Shown here piece by piece: positions 1-8,311 of a DNA stretch of 15,946 nt. The stretch lies in contig CAMWJQ010000035.1 in assembly GCA_947174615.1 (NCBI GenBank), positions 1 through 15,946 on the forward strand, given 5' to 3'. The notes under the pieces are model-generated. The model did no database searches and had not been told where the DNA came from. It saw only the letters and a list, made by a program, of their open reading frames with translations. How positions within the stretch are numbered: position 1 is the stretch's first letter; each line of letters starts with the position of its first letter. The stretch is from an uncultured Lachnospiraceae bacterium (GTDB lineage: Bacteria; Bacillota; Clostridia; Lachnospirales; Lachnospiraceae). A program made the translations under genes and the position numbers.

Positions 1-978
1 TCAGATATCTGTGCAGTAACATCTGTTGACGGGGGAAGGCATTTTGGAAATGAGCGGATTCTTCTGACCTGTGAGGAGGAGCATGCAGTCAATATCATGT
101 CGCTCTCCCTGCTGGATTTGGAAGACGGAGACCTCGGTTTGTTTTATCTGGTGCGTCATACCTATACCATGATGCAGATGTACATGAGGCGGTCAAACGA
201 CGGCGGAGAGACATGGGAGGACAGAGTGCTGTGTACGCCGCAGGCGGGATTTTTTGTAGTCAACAATGACAGAGTAGTGCGGCTGGAAAGCGGGAGAATT
301 TTGATTCCGGCTGCCTGCCACAGAACCGGGCAGGAGGGAGAAAACGGAACTTTCTTAGATTACCGTTCAGAAGTGGTCTTCTTCTATTCTGATGACGACG
401 GCCGCTCATGGCAGGCTGCGGAGGGAAAGTGCTGTATGCCCTATGCGAGAAATTGCACATCGGGACTGCAGGAACCGGGCGTATTAGAGCTGAGTCCTGG
501 GATTTTGTGGGGATTTGCAAGAACAGATCTCGGCAGGCAGTATGAGATGTTTTCTTTGGATAATGGGAATACATGGACGGGCGCAGAGCCTTCCCGGTTT
601 ACCTCACCCAACAGTCCAATGAGCATAAAGCGGGACGGTACAGGAGCTGTCTGGGCAGTGTGGAATCCGATTCCGGAGTACAATGGGCGCAGGAAAAAGA
701 CAGCGATTTTTACAGGAGGACGCACGCCATATGTAATAGCGGTCAGCAGGGATAATGGGCAGACTTTCACGGAAGGAACTGCATTTGAGACGGAGGAGGA
801 TCGCGGTTACTGTTATTGCGCTATCTGTTTTTTGGAGGACGCCATGCTTTTGGCATACAATGCCGGTGGACCGGAGGACGGGAGCTGTCTGGCAAGAACA
901 CGTATTCGAAGAATTGAATGGAAAGAACTGGATATTTTACAGGAGGAGAAGAATGAAGAAAAAAAATATCATGAATAA
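1..978 (+). CDS. BNR/Asp-box sialidase-like protein, 5' truncated by the window
   Basis: The frame is open from base 1, so the start lies outside the window; 325 residues are visible. Five Asp-box motifs (S-x-D-x-G-x-x-W/F) are present: SVDGGRHF at about 22-45, SNDGGETW at 193-216, SDDDGRSW at 388-411, SLDNGNTW at 553-576 and SRDNGQTF at 745-768. These sit at turns of a six-bladed beta-propeller, as in family GH33 sialidases and related BNR proteins. The stretch NNDRVVRLESGRILIPA also resembles this group. The N-terminal part, where the arginine and aspartate catalytic residues of true sialidases usually begin, is missing, so activity on sialic acid cannot be judged. It overlaps the next gene by 26 bases, which suggests one operon for taking up and trimming host or plant glycans. 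The fold assignment is firm; the substrate is unknown. Confidence 0.8.
   Translation, partial: SDICAVTSVDGGRHFGNERILLTCEEEHAVNIMSLSLLDLEDGDLGLFYLVRHTYTMMQMYMRRSNDGGETWEDRVLCTPQAGFFVVNNDRVVRLESGRILIPAACHRTGQEGENGTFLDYRSEVVFFYSDDDGRSWQAAEGKCCMPYARNCTSGLQEPGVLELSPGILWGFARTDLGRQYEMFSLDNGNTWTGAEPSRFTSPNSPMSIKRDGTGAVWAVWNPIPEYNGRRKKTAIFTGGRTPYVIAVSRDNGQTFTEGTAFETEEDRGYCYCAICFLEDAMLLAYNAGGPEDGSCLARTRIRRIEWKELDILQEEKNEEKKYHE
941..946 (+). promoter_or_regulatory. Ribosome binding site that fixes the solute-binding protein start
   Basis: AGGAGG lies six bases before the ATG at 953 and within the end of the sialidase-like gene. It shows that the open frame upstream of 953 (back to 755) is not the real N-terminus. 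Confidence 0.85.
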
Positions 979-2620
979 GATGCTGGCGCTGACACTGTGT
1001 TCCATGACAGCCGTGACAGGCTGTTCTGGTTCATCAAAAGGGAATACCGTAAGCAGTAATGGGGAGAGTGCAGCGCCGGATCCCAATAAGACCTATGATA
1101 TCACCTACACAGGACAATGGTGTTATTCGGATTATGAGGACGGTTCCTTTGTGGAAAAAATGATTGAGGATGCCCTGAATATCAATATTACAGTGGAGAA
1201 GGCGGAGACAACAGACACGATTGACCTGCTGCTGGCTTCCGGGGAAATGCCGGACTGCATGTGGACAGAGTCCAAGACGCCTAGCTGGATGCAGGAGCAG
1301 GAGCTGATTCGGACGATTCCAAGATCTATGGTAGAGAAATATTGCCCAAAACTTCTGGAATATTATGAGGCAAATCCGCTGATTTATAAAATGGTGCTCA
1401 ATCCTGAAAACGAGGACGAATTTATCTGTCTGGCAGGTCTCACGTTTCAGTTTGTAGATTATTACCTTCCCGGTGATTTTTACCGATATGACTGGATTGA
1501 GAATCTGGGGATTGATCTCGGCGTTGAGGTAGAGCAGGTTTCCGACAGGCTTTATGTGGCGTCTGACGGCATTGAGCTGAGCAAATTCATTGAGATCATG
1601 GATGCGTTTGTCAACAAGGACCCCGACGGAAACGGGCAGAAGGATACGCTGGGCGCAGCAGCGCCAGATTGGGGAATCGGACAGATCGGACAGTTTTTCT
1701 CCGCGTATGGTTTTACGAGGGACATCAATGATGTGGACGGAAGGGCAGAACAGTGCTATGCCATGGAGGAGTACAAAGAATTTTTAAAGGGCTTTCAGGA
1801 TCTGTATAAGAGGAATCTGCTGGACCCTGAGATTATCAGCAATGACAGGACACTTGCGTGGGATAAGGTGAACACAGGCGTTGTTGGCTACTGGCTTTCA
1901 TCAATGAATACGCTGAACACCTGGGCAATGGACAGACCGCCGCTGACGCTTCTGGAACGGGATCCGAATGCAAAGATTCTGGCTACACCTGGACTCAGAC
2001 CAGACGGCGGCGAAGTGAAAGCGGTTGTAAATCCTACACCGGCATATGGAAAATTTTATGTCAATGCAAATGTGGATGATGAGAAGCTGGCAAAGATCAT
2101 GGAATTTTTTAACTATACTATTTTTGGCGCTGGCGACAAGGAGATCGTGGCGCAGATGATTTTCGGTGAGAAGGATGTGGACTGGAAATGGGATGAGACT
2201 GGTGAGACACCTGTCAAGATCAATAAGCTTAATTCTGGCGACAAGGGAACATGGAGCTTCTGCCAGTTTGGACAGACAGAGGAAGTGACAAAGTGGGTTG
2301 GCGAGGAAGCGCTCTTCCAGGCAGGAGGAAAGTATTGGTCTGAGGGAGAGAATGGATCCTGGTTGAAATGGCAGCATAAACCCTACAAGACCGATCTGGC
2401 AAACGAGACATCTTACGAGCAGATTTCTCAGGAAATCAGCGGGGATCTGGATGCATATGTCGCAAGCTACAGAACACAGGCGATTCTGGGACAGGCAGAT
2501 GTAGACGCTACATGGGGCGATTATCTAAAGGAGCTGGACAGACTGGGGTATAACAAAATGATGGATGAGCTGGAATCACTTCCGTCTCTCGATCAGATGG
2601 TTGCGGAGTATGCAAAGTAA
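953..2620 (+). CDS. ABC transporter solute-binding lipoprotein (carbohydrate type)
   Basis: A 555-residue extracellular binding protein that should deliver an oligosaccharide or similar ligand to a membrane ABC importer. The start at 953 is chosen because AGGAGG sits six bases upstream and the protein then opens with a lipoprotein signal: MKKKNIMNKM, a hydrophobic stretch, and the lipobox VTGC with the lipidated cysteine at residue 24. The mature protein is long, as in the LplA/Lipo group of family-1 binding proteins common in Lachnospiraceae. At about residues 222-234 it has the Asp-rich loop KDPDGNGQKDTLG, a likely calcium site seen in many relatives. The importer permeases of this group (LplB and YtcP types) are not in the window; they may lie upstream. 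Its place between a sialidase-like protein and a serine hydrolase suggests glycan uptake. The exact ligand cannot be read from sequence. Confidence 0.88.
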   Translation: MKKKNIMNKMLALTLCSMTAVTGCSGSSKGNTVSSNGESAAPDPNKTYDITYTGQWCYSDYEDGSFVEKMIEDALNINITVEKAETTDTIDLLLASGEMPDCMWTESKTPSWMQEQELIRTIPRSMVEKYCPKLLEYYEANPLIYKMVLNPENEDEFICLAGLTFQFVDYYLPGDFYRYDWIENLGIDLGVEVEQVSDRLYVASDGIELSKFIEIMDAFVNKDPDGNGQKDTLGAAAPDWGIGQIGQFFSAYGFTRDINDVDGRAEQCYAMEEYKEFLKGFQDLYKRNLLDPEIISNDRTLAWDKVNTGVVGYWLSSMNTLNTWAMDRPPLTLLERDPNAKILATPGLRPDGGEVKAVVNPTPAYGKFYVNANVDDEKLAKIMEFFNYTIFGAGDKEIVAQMIFGEKDVDWKWDETGETPVKINKLNSGDKGTWSFCQFGQTEEVTKWVGEEALFQAGGKYWSEGENGSWLKWQHKPYKTDLANETSYEQISQEISGDLDAYVASYRTQAILGQADVDATWGDYLKELDRLGYNKMMDELESLPSLDQMVAEYAK

Positions 2621-2636
2621 TATGAGGTGGTAAATA

Positions 2637-3749
2637 ATGGATAGAACGTCAAGGTTTCAGGAGATGATGGACTTTCTGGATAGTTTTCTGGAAATGGGCA
2701 CGCCGGGTTTCGACTGTATTGTCTATCATCAGGGCGTCTGTGTGTGCAGGCATATGCGCGGGTATCGGGATTACGGGAATACACAAAAAATGACAGGAAC
2801 GGAATTGTATAATATCTATTCGCTGTCAAAGCCCATCACCTGCACTGCTGCGCTGATGCTGATGGAAAAAGGGGCATTTGGACTGGATGATCTGCTCTGT
2901 GAGTATCTGCCTGAATTTACGGAAATGTATGTAAAAGCCGATGGGGGAGGGGAGGCAGCGCTGCCTGCCCAGAACCCCATCCGCATCAGGGATCTGTTCT
3001 GTATGACAGCGGGCTTCTCTTATGATTTACAGTCAGAGCAGCTAAAAAGGGGCAGGGTGGAGACCAATGGCGTCTGCCCTGCCCGGGAAATGATGCGCTA
3101 TCTGGCAAGGGAACCTTTGGCGTTTGAGCCAGGGACACAGTGGCGCTACAGTTTCTGTCATGATGTGCTGGCAGTGCTGGTAGAAGTGCTCAGCGGAATG
3201 CAGTTTAGCGCATTTGCCCAGAAATATATTTTTGATCCCCTTCAAATGAAACACTCTACATTTGACACGAGCACAGTGGACATGGACAAACTTATGGCAC
3301 AGTACAGATATGATACAGACAAAAAGTGTCTGATCAACTGCGGCAGGGGGAATCAGGGATTTAAGCTGGGAAGTGCGTATGAAAGCGGCGGTGCAGGATG
3401 CATCTCCTCCGTGGATGACTACATTCGTTTTGCGGAGGCGCTGAGAAAGGGGAATGTGCTCTTAAATACAGAGACGAGCAGGATGATGTGGAGCAATCAG
3501 TTAAATGAACAGTGTCTGAGCACGTTCAGTCAGGATCGGGTGAGGGACTATGGATATGGTCTGGGGGTCCGGTGTCCTCAGATGTATTCCACAAAGAAGG
3601 ATTTCGGCTGGGGCGGCGCAGGCGGGGCGTTTCTGGCAATCAGCCCGGAATGTTCGTACAGTCTGCTGTATGTACAGCATGTGCTGGACTCTCCTGTGCA
3701 GGCTGTCAAAGGGGAGTTGGTGAAATTTTTAGATGGGGCGTTTGCTTAG
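2637..3749 (+). CDS. Serine hydrolase of the beta-lactamase/PBP4*-like family
   Basis: A 370-residue protein starting at 2637, sixteen bases after the preceding stop, with GAGGTGG as ribosome binding site. The family uses a nucleophilic serine in an S-x-x-K motif; here it is SLSK at residues 62-65, in the usual YSLSKPIT context. The second motif is normally Y-x-N but reads Y-S-F at 171-173, so the asparagine is absent. The third-motif region is GWGGAGG at 324-330, as in esterase-like members rather than classic KTG enzymes. There is no signal peptide or membrane helix, so it probably acts in the cytoplasm, as an esterase or peptidase on small imported compounds, rather than on antibiotics. 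It is the last gene of the operon, and its 3' end forms one arm of a hairpin shared with the convergent permease gene. Fold is confident, substrate unknown. Confidence 0.87.
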   Translation: MDRTSRFQEMMDFLDSFLEMGTPGFDCIVYHQGVCVCRHMRGYRDYGNTQKMTGTELYNIYSLSKPITCTAALMLMEKGAFGLDDLLCEYLPEFTEMYVKADGGGEAALPAQNPIRIRDLFCMTAGFSYDLQSEQLKRGRVETNGVCPAREMMRYLAREPLAFEPGTQWRYSFCHDVLAVLVEVLSGMQFSAFAQKYIFDPLQMKHSTFDTSTVDMDKLMAQYRYDTDKKCLINCGRGNQGFKLGSAYESGGAGCISSVDDYIRFAEALRKGNVLLNTETSRMMWSNQLNEQCLSTFSQDRVRDYGYGLGVRCPQMYSTKKDFGWGGAGGAFLAISPECSYSLLYVQHVLDSPVQAVKGELVKFLDGAFA

Positions 3750-3757
3750 CCCCATCT
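3731..3757. terminator. Hairpin in the overlapping 3' ends of two convergent genes
   Basis: Perfect 9-bp arms AGATGGGGC (3731-3739) and GCCCCATCT (3749-3757) enclose a 9-base loop that contains both stop codons (TAG at 3747-3749 on +, TAA read from 3748 to 3746 on -). It sits exactly where the serine hydrolase and the permease genes meet, so it is a good candidate for a bidirectional terminator. The tails are only moderately T-rich (TGTTGTCTCT on +), so efficiency is uncertain. Confidence 0.6.
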
Positions 3758-6133
3758 TGTTGTCTCTATAATCGACATTTCCTGAATCTTTTTGACCGGA
3801 CGATATATCGCCAGAATAACAGACACAGCAACAATCACAAGAATCAGACAAAGCTCGCCGACCGGAAGCTGCCACGGATCATTCCAGCGGTAAGTTACCA
3901 GAAATTCATACAGCTTTTTATTCAGAAAAAGTCCCAGTATGGTTCCGCTGATCCCGCCAGCCGCCGCGTAGGATACTGTTTCCGCGACAATCATCTTTGC
4001 CAGCTGCCCGTCGCTCATTCCGATGGCGCGCAGAGCGCCGTACTGATTCATCCGCGCCTCGGCGCTCATGGCGGTGCAGTTGACAATGTTGCAGATGGTC
4101 ACCATGGCAATTAGAAACAGAAATCCATAGAGAAACAGCTTAAAGGAATAATTTGCCCCCTGCACACTCTGATTTTGCATACGTTGGTCGGAAATAGTAC
4201 AGTCTGCTCCTGCCAGCACACGGATAGACTCCACATCTGTATCCAAAGCTCCGCGGATTAGCTGGATATCAATGATGGTGTATGCATTTTCACCTGTAAG
4301 CTGCCGAAACGTCTCCTCTGAGCACAGGATAATATCGCCGTCCGGCGTGTTAAAAGGACATTCGGACACCATGCCGGCTATTGCAATCTCGGAAGTCTGA
4401 CCATGGATTGTGAGCGCTACAGTGTCCCCTGTCTGGATCTGCGTATGGTTGTTGTACTGAGGCGATGCGACAATCAGTCCGGTTCCGGTCTGCGTCTGAA
4501 CCTCTTTCAATGAACCGTTTAACAGGTATTTTTTAGCCCACTGAAACTGTTGTGCATCGTAGGAGATTAAGACGGCTGTATTTTCTCTGCCGTTTGAAAC
4601 AGTCGGAAGATTGTAGGCAAACATTCGTCCGTAGACACGTTTGACCGCAGGATTTTCCTGTAATGCAGCGATCAGGGAGGAGTCAATGCTGCAGGAGGAG
4701 TACGCTCCTGTATTTTGACTGACAATAGAGATGTCAGGGGTCCATGGACTGAGTGCCTTGACTGCGTGCCTCATAAAATCAATTGTCGTGGAAAATGACA
4801 AAAAGAGGATAATACTCAGCGCAAAGGATGCCGAGACCAGCAGAAGATTTCTGCGGCTTGCGGCGGCGTGATGGATGCCGAGTGCGGTATCGACTTTGCA
4901 GAAGGTCGTGTCTGCAGCCCTGCGGACGGGTGTCAGATGGTTGGCATTTCCCGTCACTGCCGCCAGCGGCGAGGCTTTTGACGCCCTTTTTGCAGGTGCG
5001 CGGGATGCCAGGAGCACTGTTAAAATGCCGATGACAACACCAGCGGCAACGCTCGGCAGACTGACCGCGAAAGCAGGCATGGTGGCAAAATACAGGGGAC
5101 TGAGAAAACGTAGAACCGCGCAGAGCGCCCATATAACGATCATTCCTGAAAGAATGCTTGCAGGGATGGCAAAAGTGCACAGACCGAGCGCCTCCCTGTA
5201 TACCAGACGCATAATCTGTCCCGGCGTCGCGCCCACGCAGCGAAGCATTCCAAAAAACTGCGTCCGCCCGGCGATGTTGCTGTTCAGGCTTCCCGCAATC
5301 ATGAGGACGCCTGCCAGCAGCACCAGCGAGGAGAGAACGGCAGCGGCGGCATAGAGCATCATCATAAACTGGTTTCCCTCGTCACTCTGCCCCAGAAGCC
5401 CCAGCAGCATAGCCTGTTCGCCCACCTGCTCGTCGGACAGCTGAAATTGTGTCTTGATGTCGCTGATGGTTTGGCGGATCGTGCGGTGGTTGTGAAACTG
5501 AACCAGAAAACAGCTGTCATAGTCGTCCGGTTCGCCGTCCTCCACGTCAGGGTAAAAGGCGCGGAAGGCAGCAGTATTCATGAATATGCCATAGATATCT
5601 TTACTCAGTATCATCGGCAGATCCGCCGCAAAGCCGGATATGGTGTAGAGATATTCTGTTCCGGCGGCATCGCATACAGAGATCGGACTGCCTATGTCAA
5701 GTCCCAGCTCCTTTTTGACATTGCCGCTCACAAGCACTTCCTGCTGCGTCTGCGGAAATGCGCCTTCCGAGATGCTGCCTGCCCAGATTTCATTCAAACA
5801 GGACGCGTCGCTTCCGCAGATGACCACATTTTTGCCAGCAGTCTGATAACCCATATCCAGCCGGTAATTCAGCGTACCGTAACAGGAGACCACGTTGACT
5901 TCAGGGCGTGCCGCAATCAGTTCTGCGGTTTCGTCGCTGATATTGCTGAGCATGATATGCCAGTTGCCGTCTTCCTTCTTTGTTTTCAGAAGCTGGCTTT
6001 GGATATACATATCCGCCATGCCGAATATCGTCGTCACGAGCAGCACGGACAGGAAGATGCAGAAAACCGCCATGCGGTTTCGCTGCCGATGTGCTTTCGC
6101 ATAGAGAGGAACAAGTTCAAGATAATTTTTCAT
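3746..6133 (-). CDS. FtsX/MacB-type ABC transporter permease
   Basis: A 795-residue membrane protein made of two similar halves. Hydrophobic segments lie at about 21-42, 258-282, 312-342 and 356-377, then 428-451, 664-688, 714-737 and 759-778, giving eight helices. Two large external domains follow the first and fifth helices (about 43-255 and 452-662). The FtsX domains cover about 262-385 and 668-785 and include the coupling-helix motifs GMLRCVGATPGQI and GALRAIGMSDGQL. This topology belongs to exporters or mechanotransmission-type ABC systems, not sugar importers, and differs from the 10-helix BceB type. It overlaps the upstream ATPase gene by 17 bases, so the two are translated together and form a complex. 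A kinase and response regulator precede it, suggesting induced export or extraction of a peptide, lipid or antibiotic. The substrate is unknown. The 3' end overlaps the convergent hydrolase gene by four bases. Confidence 0.9.
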   Translation of the reverse strand: MKNYLELVPLYAKAHRQRNRMAVFCIFLSVLLVTTIFGMADMYIQSQLLKTKKEDGNWHIMLSNISDETAELIAARPEVNVVSCYGTLNYRLDMGYQTAGKNVVICGSDASCLNEIWAGSISEGAFPQTQQEVLVSGNVKKELGLDIGSPISVCDAAGTEYLYTISGFAADLPMILSKDIYGIFMNTAAFRAFYPDVEDGEPDDYDSCFLVQFHNHRTIRQTISDIKTQFQLSDEQVGEQAMLLGLLGQSDEGNQFMMMLYAAAAVLSSLVLLAGVLMIAGSLNSNIAGRTQFFGMLRCVGATPGQIMRLVYREALGLCTFAIPASILSGMIVIWALCAVLRFLSPLYFATMPAFAVSLPSVAAGVVIGILTVLLASRAPAKRASKASPLAAVTGNANHLTPVRRAADTTFCKVDTALGIHHAAASRRNLLLVSASFALSIILFLSFSTTIDFMRHAVKALSPWTPDISIVSQNTGAYSSCSIDSSLIAALQENPAVKRVYGRMFAYNLPTVSNGRENTAVLISYDAQQFQWAKKYLLNGSLKEVQTQTGTGLIVASPQYNNHTQIQTGDTVALTIHGQTSEIAIAGMVSECPFNTPDGDIILCSEETFRQLTGENAYTIIDIQLIRGALDTDVESIRVLAGADCTISDQRMQNQSVQGANYSFKLFLYGFLFLIAMVTICNIVNCTAMSAEARMNQYGALRAIGMSDGQLAKMIVAETVSYAAAGGISGTILGLFLNKKLYEFLVTYRWNDPWQLPVGELCLILVIVAVSVILAIYRPVKKIQEMSIIETTRWG

Positions 6134-6833
6134 CTCTGTATAACACCCCTTTCCCGCTTGTATTTCCCAAATCAGACAGGCAGCCGTCCGCTACGCGCAG
6201 CGCCCTGTCTGCGGACGCCGCCAGCGCATTGTTGTGTGTAATCATCAGAATTGTCTGCTGATAACGCCGTGACGCTTTGATAAGCAGATCAAGCACCTCC
6301 TGACTGTTGCGGCTGTCGAGATTGCCTGTCGGCTCGTCAGCCAGAATCAGCTTCGGTTTCGTAATCAGGGCGCGCCCAATGGCGACGCGCTGCTGCTGCC
6401 CGCCTGAGAGCTGGTTTGGCAGATGGCGGCGCCTGTCCTGCAGACCCAAGATTTCCAATGTCTCCTCGACAACGGCAGCATCCGGCTTACAGTAGTCTAG
6501 CAGCAGCGGAAAGATGATATTCTGCTCCACAGTCAGCTCCGCCACCAGCTGGAAGGATTGAAAGATAAAACCGATATTGCGCCGCCGGAAAATGGTGCGC
6601 TCCTTCTCTTTCAAGGTAAAGAGATTGTGCCCGTCAATGCGGATTTCTCCTGAAGTGGGTGTGTCGAGAGCGCCAATGCAGTTCAAAAGCGTGCTTTTTC
6701 CAGATCCGGACTCGCCGACCACCGCGCAGAACGTTCCTTTTTCCAGTGAGAAGGACACGTTTTTTAAGGCGTTTACCTGTGTTTCGCCTGCTCCGTAAGT
6801 TTTGCATAGATTGTTTACCTGTAAGATTTCCAT
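6117..6833 (-). CDS. ABC transporter ATP-binding subunit (LolD/MacB type)
   Basis: A 238-residue ATPase that powers the adjacent FtsX-type permease from the cytoplasmic side. All motifs are intact: Walker A GESGSGKS at 40-47, Q-loop FQSFQL with Gln92, signature LSGGQ at 142-146, Walker B LILADE at 162-167 followed by PTGNLD, and the switch histidine at 200. The start is set at 6833 because MEILQVNNLCKTYG is the standard N-terminus of this family. The nearest purine-rich site, AAAGGAG, lies rather far upstream (about 17 bases), and in-frame ATGs at 6869 and 6878 would add 12 or 15 residues, so the start is less certain than the gene. It overlaps the permease start by 17 bases. A 145-base gap separates it from the kinase gene, so it could have its own promoter as well as read-through. 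Confidence 0.92.
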   Translation of the reverse strand: MEILQVNNLCKTYGAGETQVNALKNVSFSLEKGTFCAVVGESGSGKSTLLNCIGALDTPTSGEIRIDGHNLFTLKEKERTIFRRRNIGFIFQSFQLVAELTVEQNIIFPLLLDYCKPDAAVVEETLEILGLQDRRRHLPNQLSGGQQQRVAIGRALITKPKLILADEPTGNLDSRNSQEVLDLLIKASRRYQQTILMITHNNALAASADRALRVADGCLSDLGNTSGKGVLYRDEKLS

Positions 6834-6872
6834 TGTGATATTGTTTTGTGACTCCTTTCTGTATAACATTTG

Positions 6873-6932
6873 CACCATTGTATTTGAATATTATTTTATC
6901 TGTTTCGATAGAGATTGTATGTTCAAATGGTG
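6873..6932. promoter_or_regulatory. Dyad-symmetric element upstream of the ABC exporter genes
   Basis: CACCAT-TGTAT-TTGAA (6873-6888) can pair with TTCAAATGGTG (6922-6932): two runs of 6 and 5 bp with a five-base bulge on one side. It lies in the 145-base gap between the kinase gene and the ATPase gene, just upstream of the latter. It may be a leader hairpin or a regulator site. An AT-rich stretch with TAAAAT (minus strand, near 6893) lies inside it, but no clear -35 at normal spacing was found. Confidence 0.35.
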
Positions 6933-6978
6933 TATGATTATCATAGCAAATGCAGATTACAGGGAGGTGAATTTTAGC

Positions 6979-8271
6979 TTACGGATTTGTAAGGTGCTGA
7001 TCACAGGGAGATTTCGGAAACATCATCGTAAAGCAAGTCCCGACCCGCAGGGTGCTCTGCACCGCAATCGTTCCCCCCTGTCCCTCCACGATTGCCTTTG
7101 CAAGCGGCAGCCCCAGACCGATCCCCTGTGTGTCCGAGGACTGGCTGCTTCGATAAAAGCGCTTAAAAATATGATGGAGTTCCTCTGGAGCAATACCGTC
7201 CCCGTTGTCGTCAATGCGAATGACAGCGCTGATCGGAGATGCCTCCCATGTGATGCGGATGATGCCGCCTGCGCGGGTGTGGTCGAGCGCGTTTTTGACA
7301 AGGTTACCAATCGCTTCACCTGTCCAGGCAGGGTCGCACACAACAGTTGCTGTGCAGGAATTTGCCGCAGAAGATCCTTCCATTAAAATTTGTTTTCTCT
7401 CGTTTTCGGCGCGCGTTGTCAGTTCGCTGACAGCATGTGAGATAAGTTCCTGTAGATCACAGGGCTGTTTTTCAAATACAACATTTCCTGCGTCAAGTCT
7501 TGTAATCCTGAGCATGGACTGGATCAGCTGCTCCATGCGTCTGAGCGCAGTTCCGGTCCTGGCTGCAAAGTGTCGTATCACATCAGGCTTGTCAGGCTCA
7601 TTTTCCATAATCTCCTGATACATGGACAGTGCGGCCAAGGGTGTTTTGAGCTGATGGGAAATGTCGGAGATGGTATTTCTCAAGAAAATTTTGGATGCGC
7701 GCTCGGTATCGTTCTGCGCCTGAAGCATTGTCGCCAGCCTGTCTATGGCAGAGAACATCCGAAAGAGAGACCCTTCATCCGTCTGCGGCAGACGACAGGA
7801 AAAACAGCCGTCTGTATAGTCGTCGATAATAGATGCAGCGCGGCGGTAAAGAGAATCCCGTTTATACAAAAACAGCAGACTGGCGCCGAGCAGGACGATA
7901 CAAGCTGGAAGAACCAGAGCCAGTGCGCGAATACCTGTATTTTGTTGAAAGTGCAGAAGGGGTGGAAGAAACTGTGTTTCCAATGCAGGTCGGATTCCGA
8001 TTTTTCTGAGAATATCGGCTCCTGCCTCCATTTTTTCATCACCTAAAATGACACAGCTGTCAGTAAGCGCCCGCGCGATGACTACCTCTGAAATCCCCTG
8101 TGCAGTGAGCGAGGCAGCGATCGATTCGTCATGGTGTAAAAGCATTGCTCTTGCATCATGCGCCGCGCCGCGGCAAAAAATCATTGCAGCGATTAGCAGA
8201 AAAAATGATAGCGAGAGCAGAAAAATAAAATGTCGTCTGACCTGTTGGTCTTGCATCAGTCTTGTGTCCAT
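6979..8271 (-). CDS. Sensor histidine kinase of the exporter module
   Basis: A 430-residue inner-membrane kinase that should phosphorylate the response regulator encoded just upstream. Membrane helices are at about 14-34 and 114-136, with an external loop of roughly 80 residues between them. A HAMP-like linker follows at about 140-190. The phosphorylated histidine is His206 in SDISHQLKTPL, the N-box is GNLVKNALDHT at 322-332, and the ATP-lid motifs are DNGDGIAPEEL (355-365) and GIGLGLPLAKAIVEG (383-397). The sizeable loop sets it apart from BceS-type kinases, which lack an external domain and sense only through their transporter; it is closer in layout to VncS-type kinases. The ATG at 8271 is preceded by repeated AGGA units instead of one clear ribosome binding site. 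An ATG at 8256 is the alternative start. The signal sensed is unknown. Confidence 0.9.
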   Translation of the reverse strand: MDTRLMQDQQVRRHFIFLLSLSFFLLIAAMIFCRGAAHDARAMLLHHDESIAASLTAQGISEVVIARALTDSCVILGDEKMEAGADILRKIGIRPALETQFLPPLLHFQQNTGIRALALVLPACIVLLGASLLFLYKRDSLYRRAASIIDDYTDGCFSCRLPQTDEGSLFRMFSAIDRLATMLQAQNDTERASKIFLRNTISDISHQLKTPLAALSMYQEIMENEPDKPDVIRHFAARTGTALRRMEQLIQSMLRITRLDAGNVVFEKQPCDLQELISHAVSELTTRAENERKQILMEGSSAANSCTATVVCDPAWTGEAIGNLVKNALDHTRAGGIIRITWEASPISAVIRIDDNGDGIAPEELHHIFKRFYRSSQSSDTQGIGLGLPLAKAIVEGQGGTIAVQSTLRVGTCFTMMFPKSPCDQHLTNP

Positions 8272-8273
8272 AA

Positions 8274-8310
8274 TCCTATTCCTATCCTATCCTATTCTAT
8301 TCTTATTCTT
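8274..8310 (-). repeat. Degenerate TAGGA-type 5-mer repeat before the kinase start
   Basis: Read on the minus strand, the 40-base gap between the response regulator stop and the kinase ATG is nearly all GAATA/GGATA units (about seven copies, some with one extra base). The AGGA cores also serve as the only visible ribosome binding sites for the kinase gene. Confidence 0.7.
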
Positions 8311-8311
8311 T

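Noticed and set aside
755..952. N-terminal extension of the solute-binding protein frame
   Set aside because: The lipoprotein signal and AGGAGG site place the start at 953; the extension lies inside the sialidase-like gene in another frame.
4875..6241. Long open frames on the + strand opposite the permease gene (4875-5354 and 5447-6241)
   Set aside because: They are antisense to a clear FtsX permease, have no family motifs, and have no good ribosome binding site; GC-rich codon structure explains them.
6891..6944. Possible 17-residue peptide gene on the minus strand between kinase and ATPase
   Set aside because: No ribosome binding site precedes the ATG and the peptide shows no signal or pattern; chance is the simpler explanation.
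6961..6970. AGGGAGGTGA, a strong ribosome-binding-like sequence on the + strand
   Set aside because: No start codon follows at a usable distance and no + strand gene exists there.
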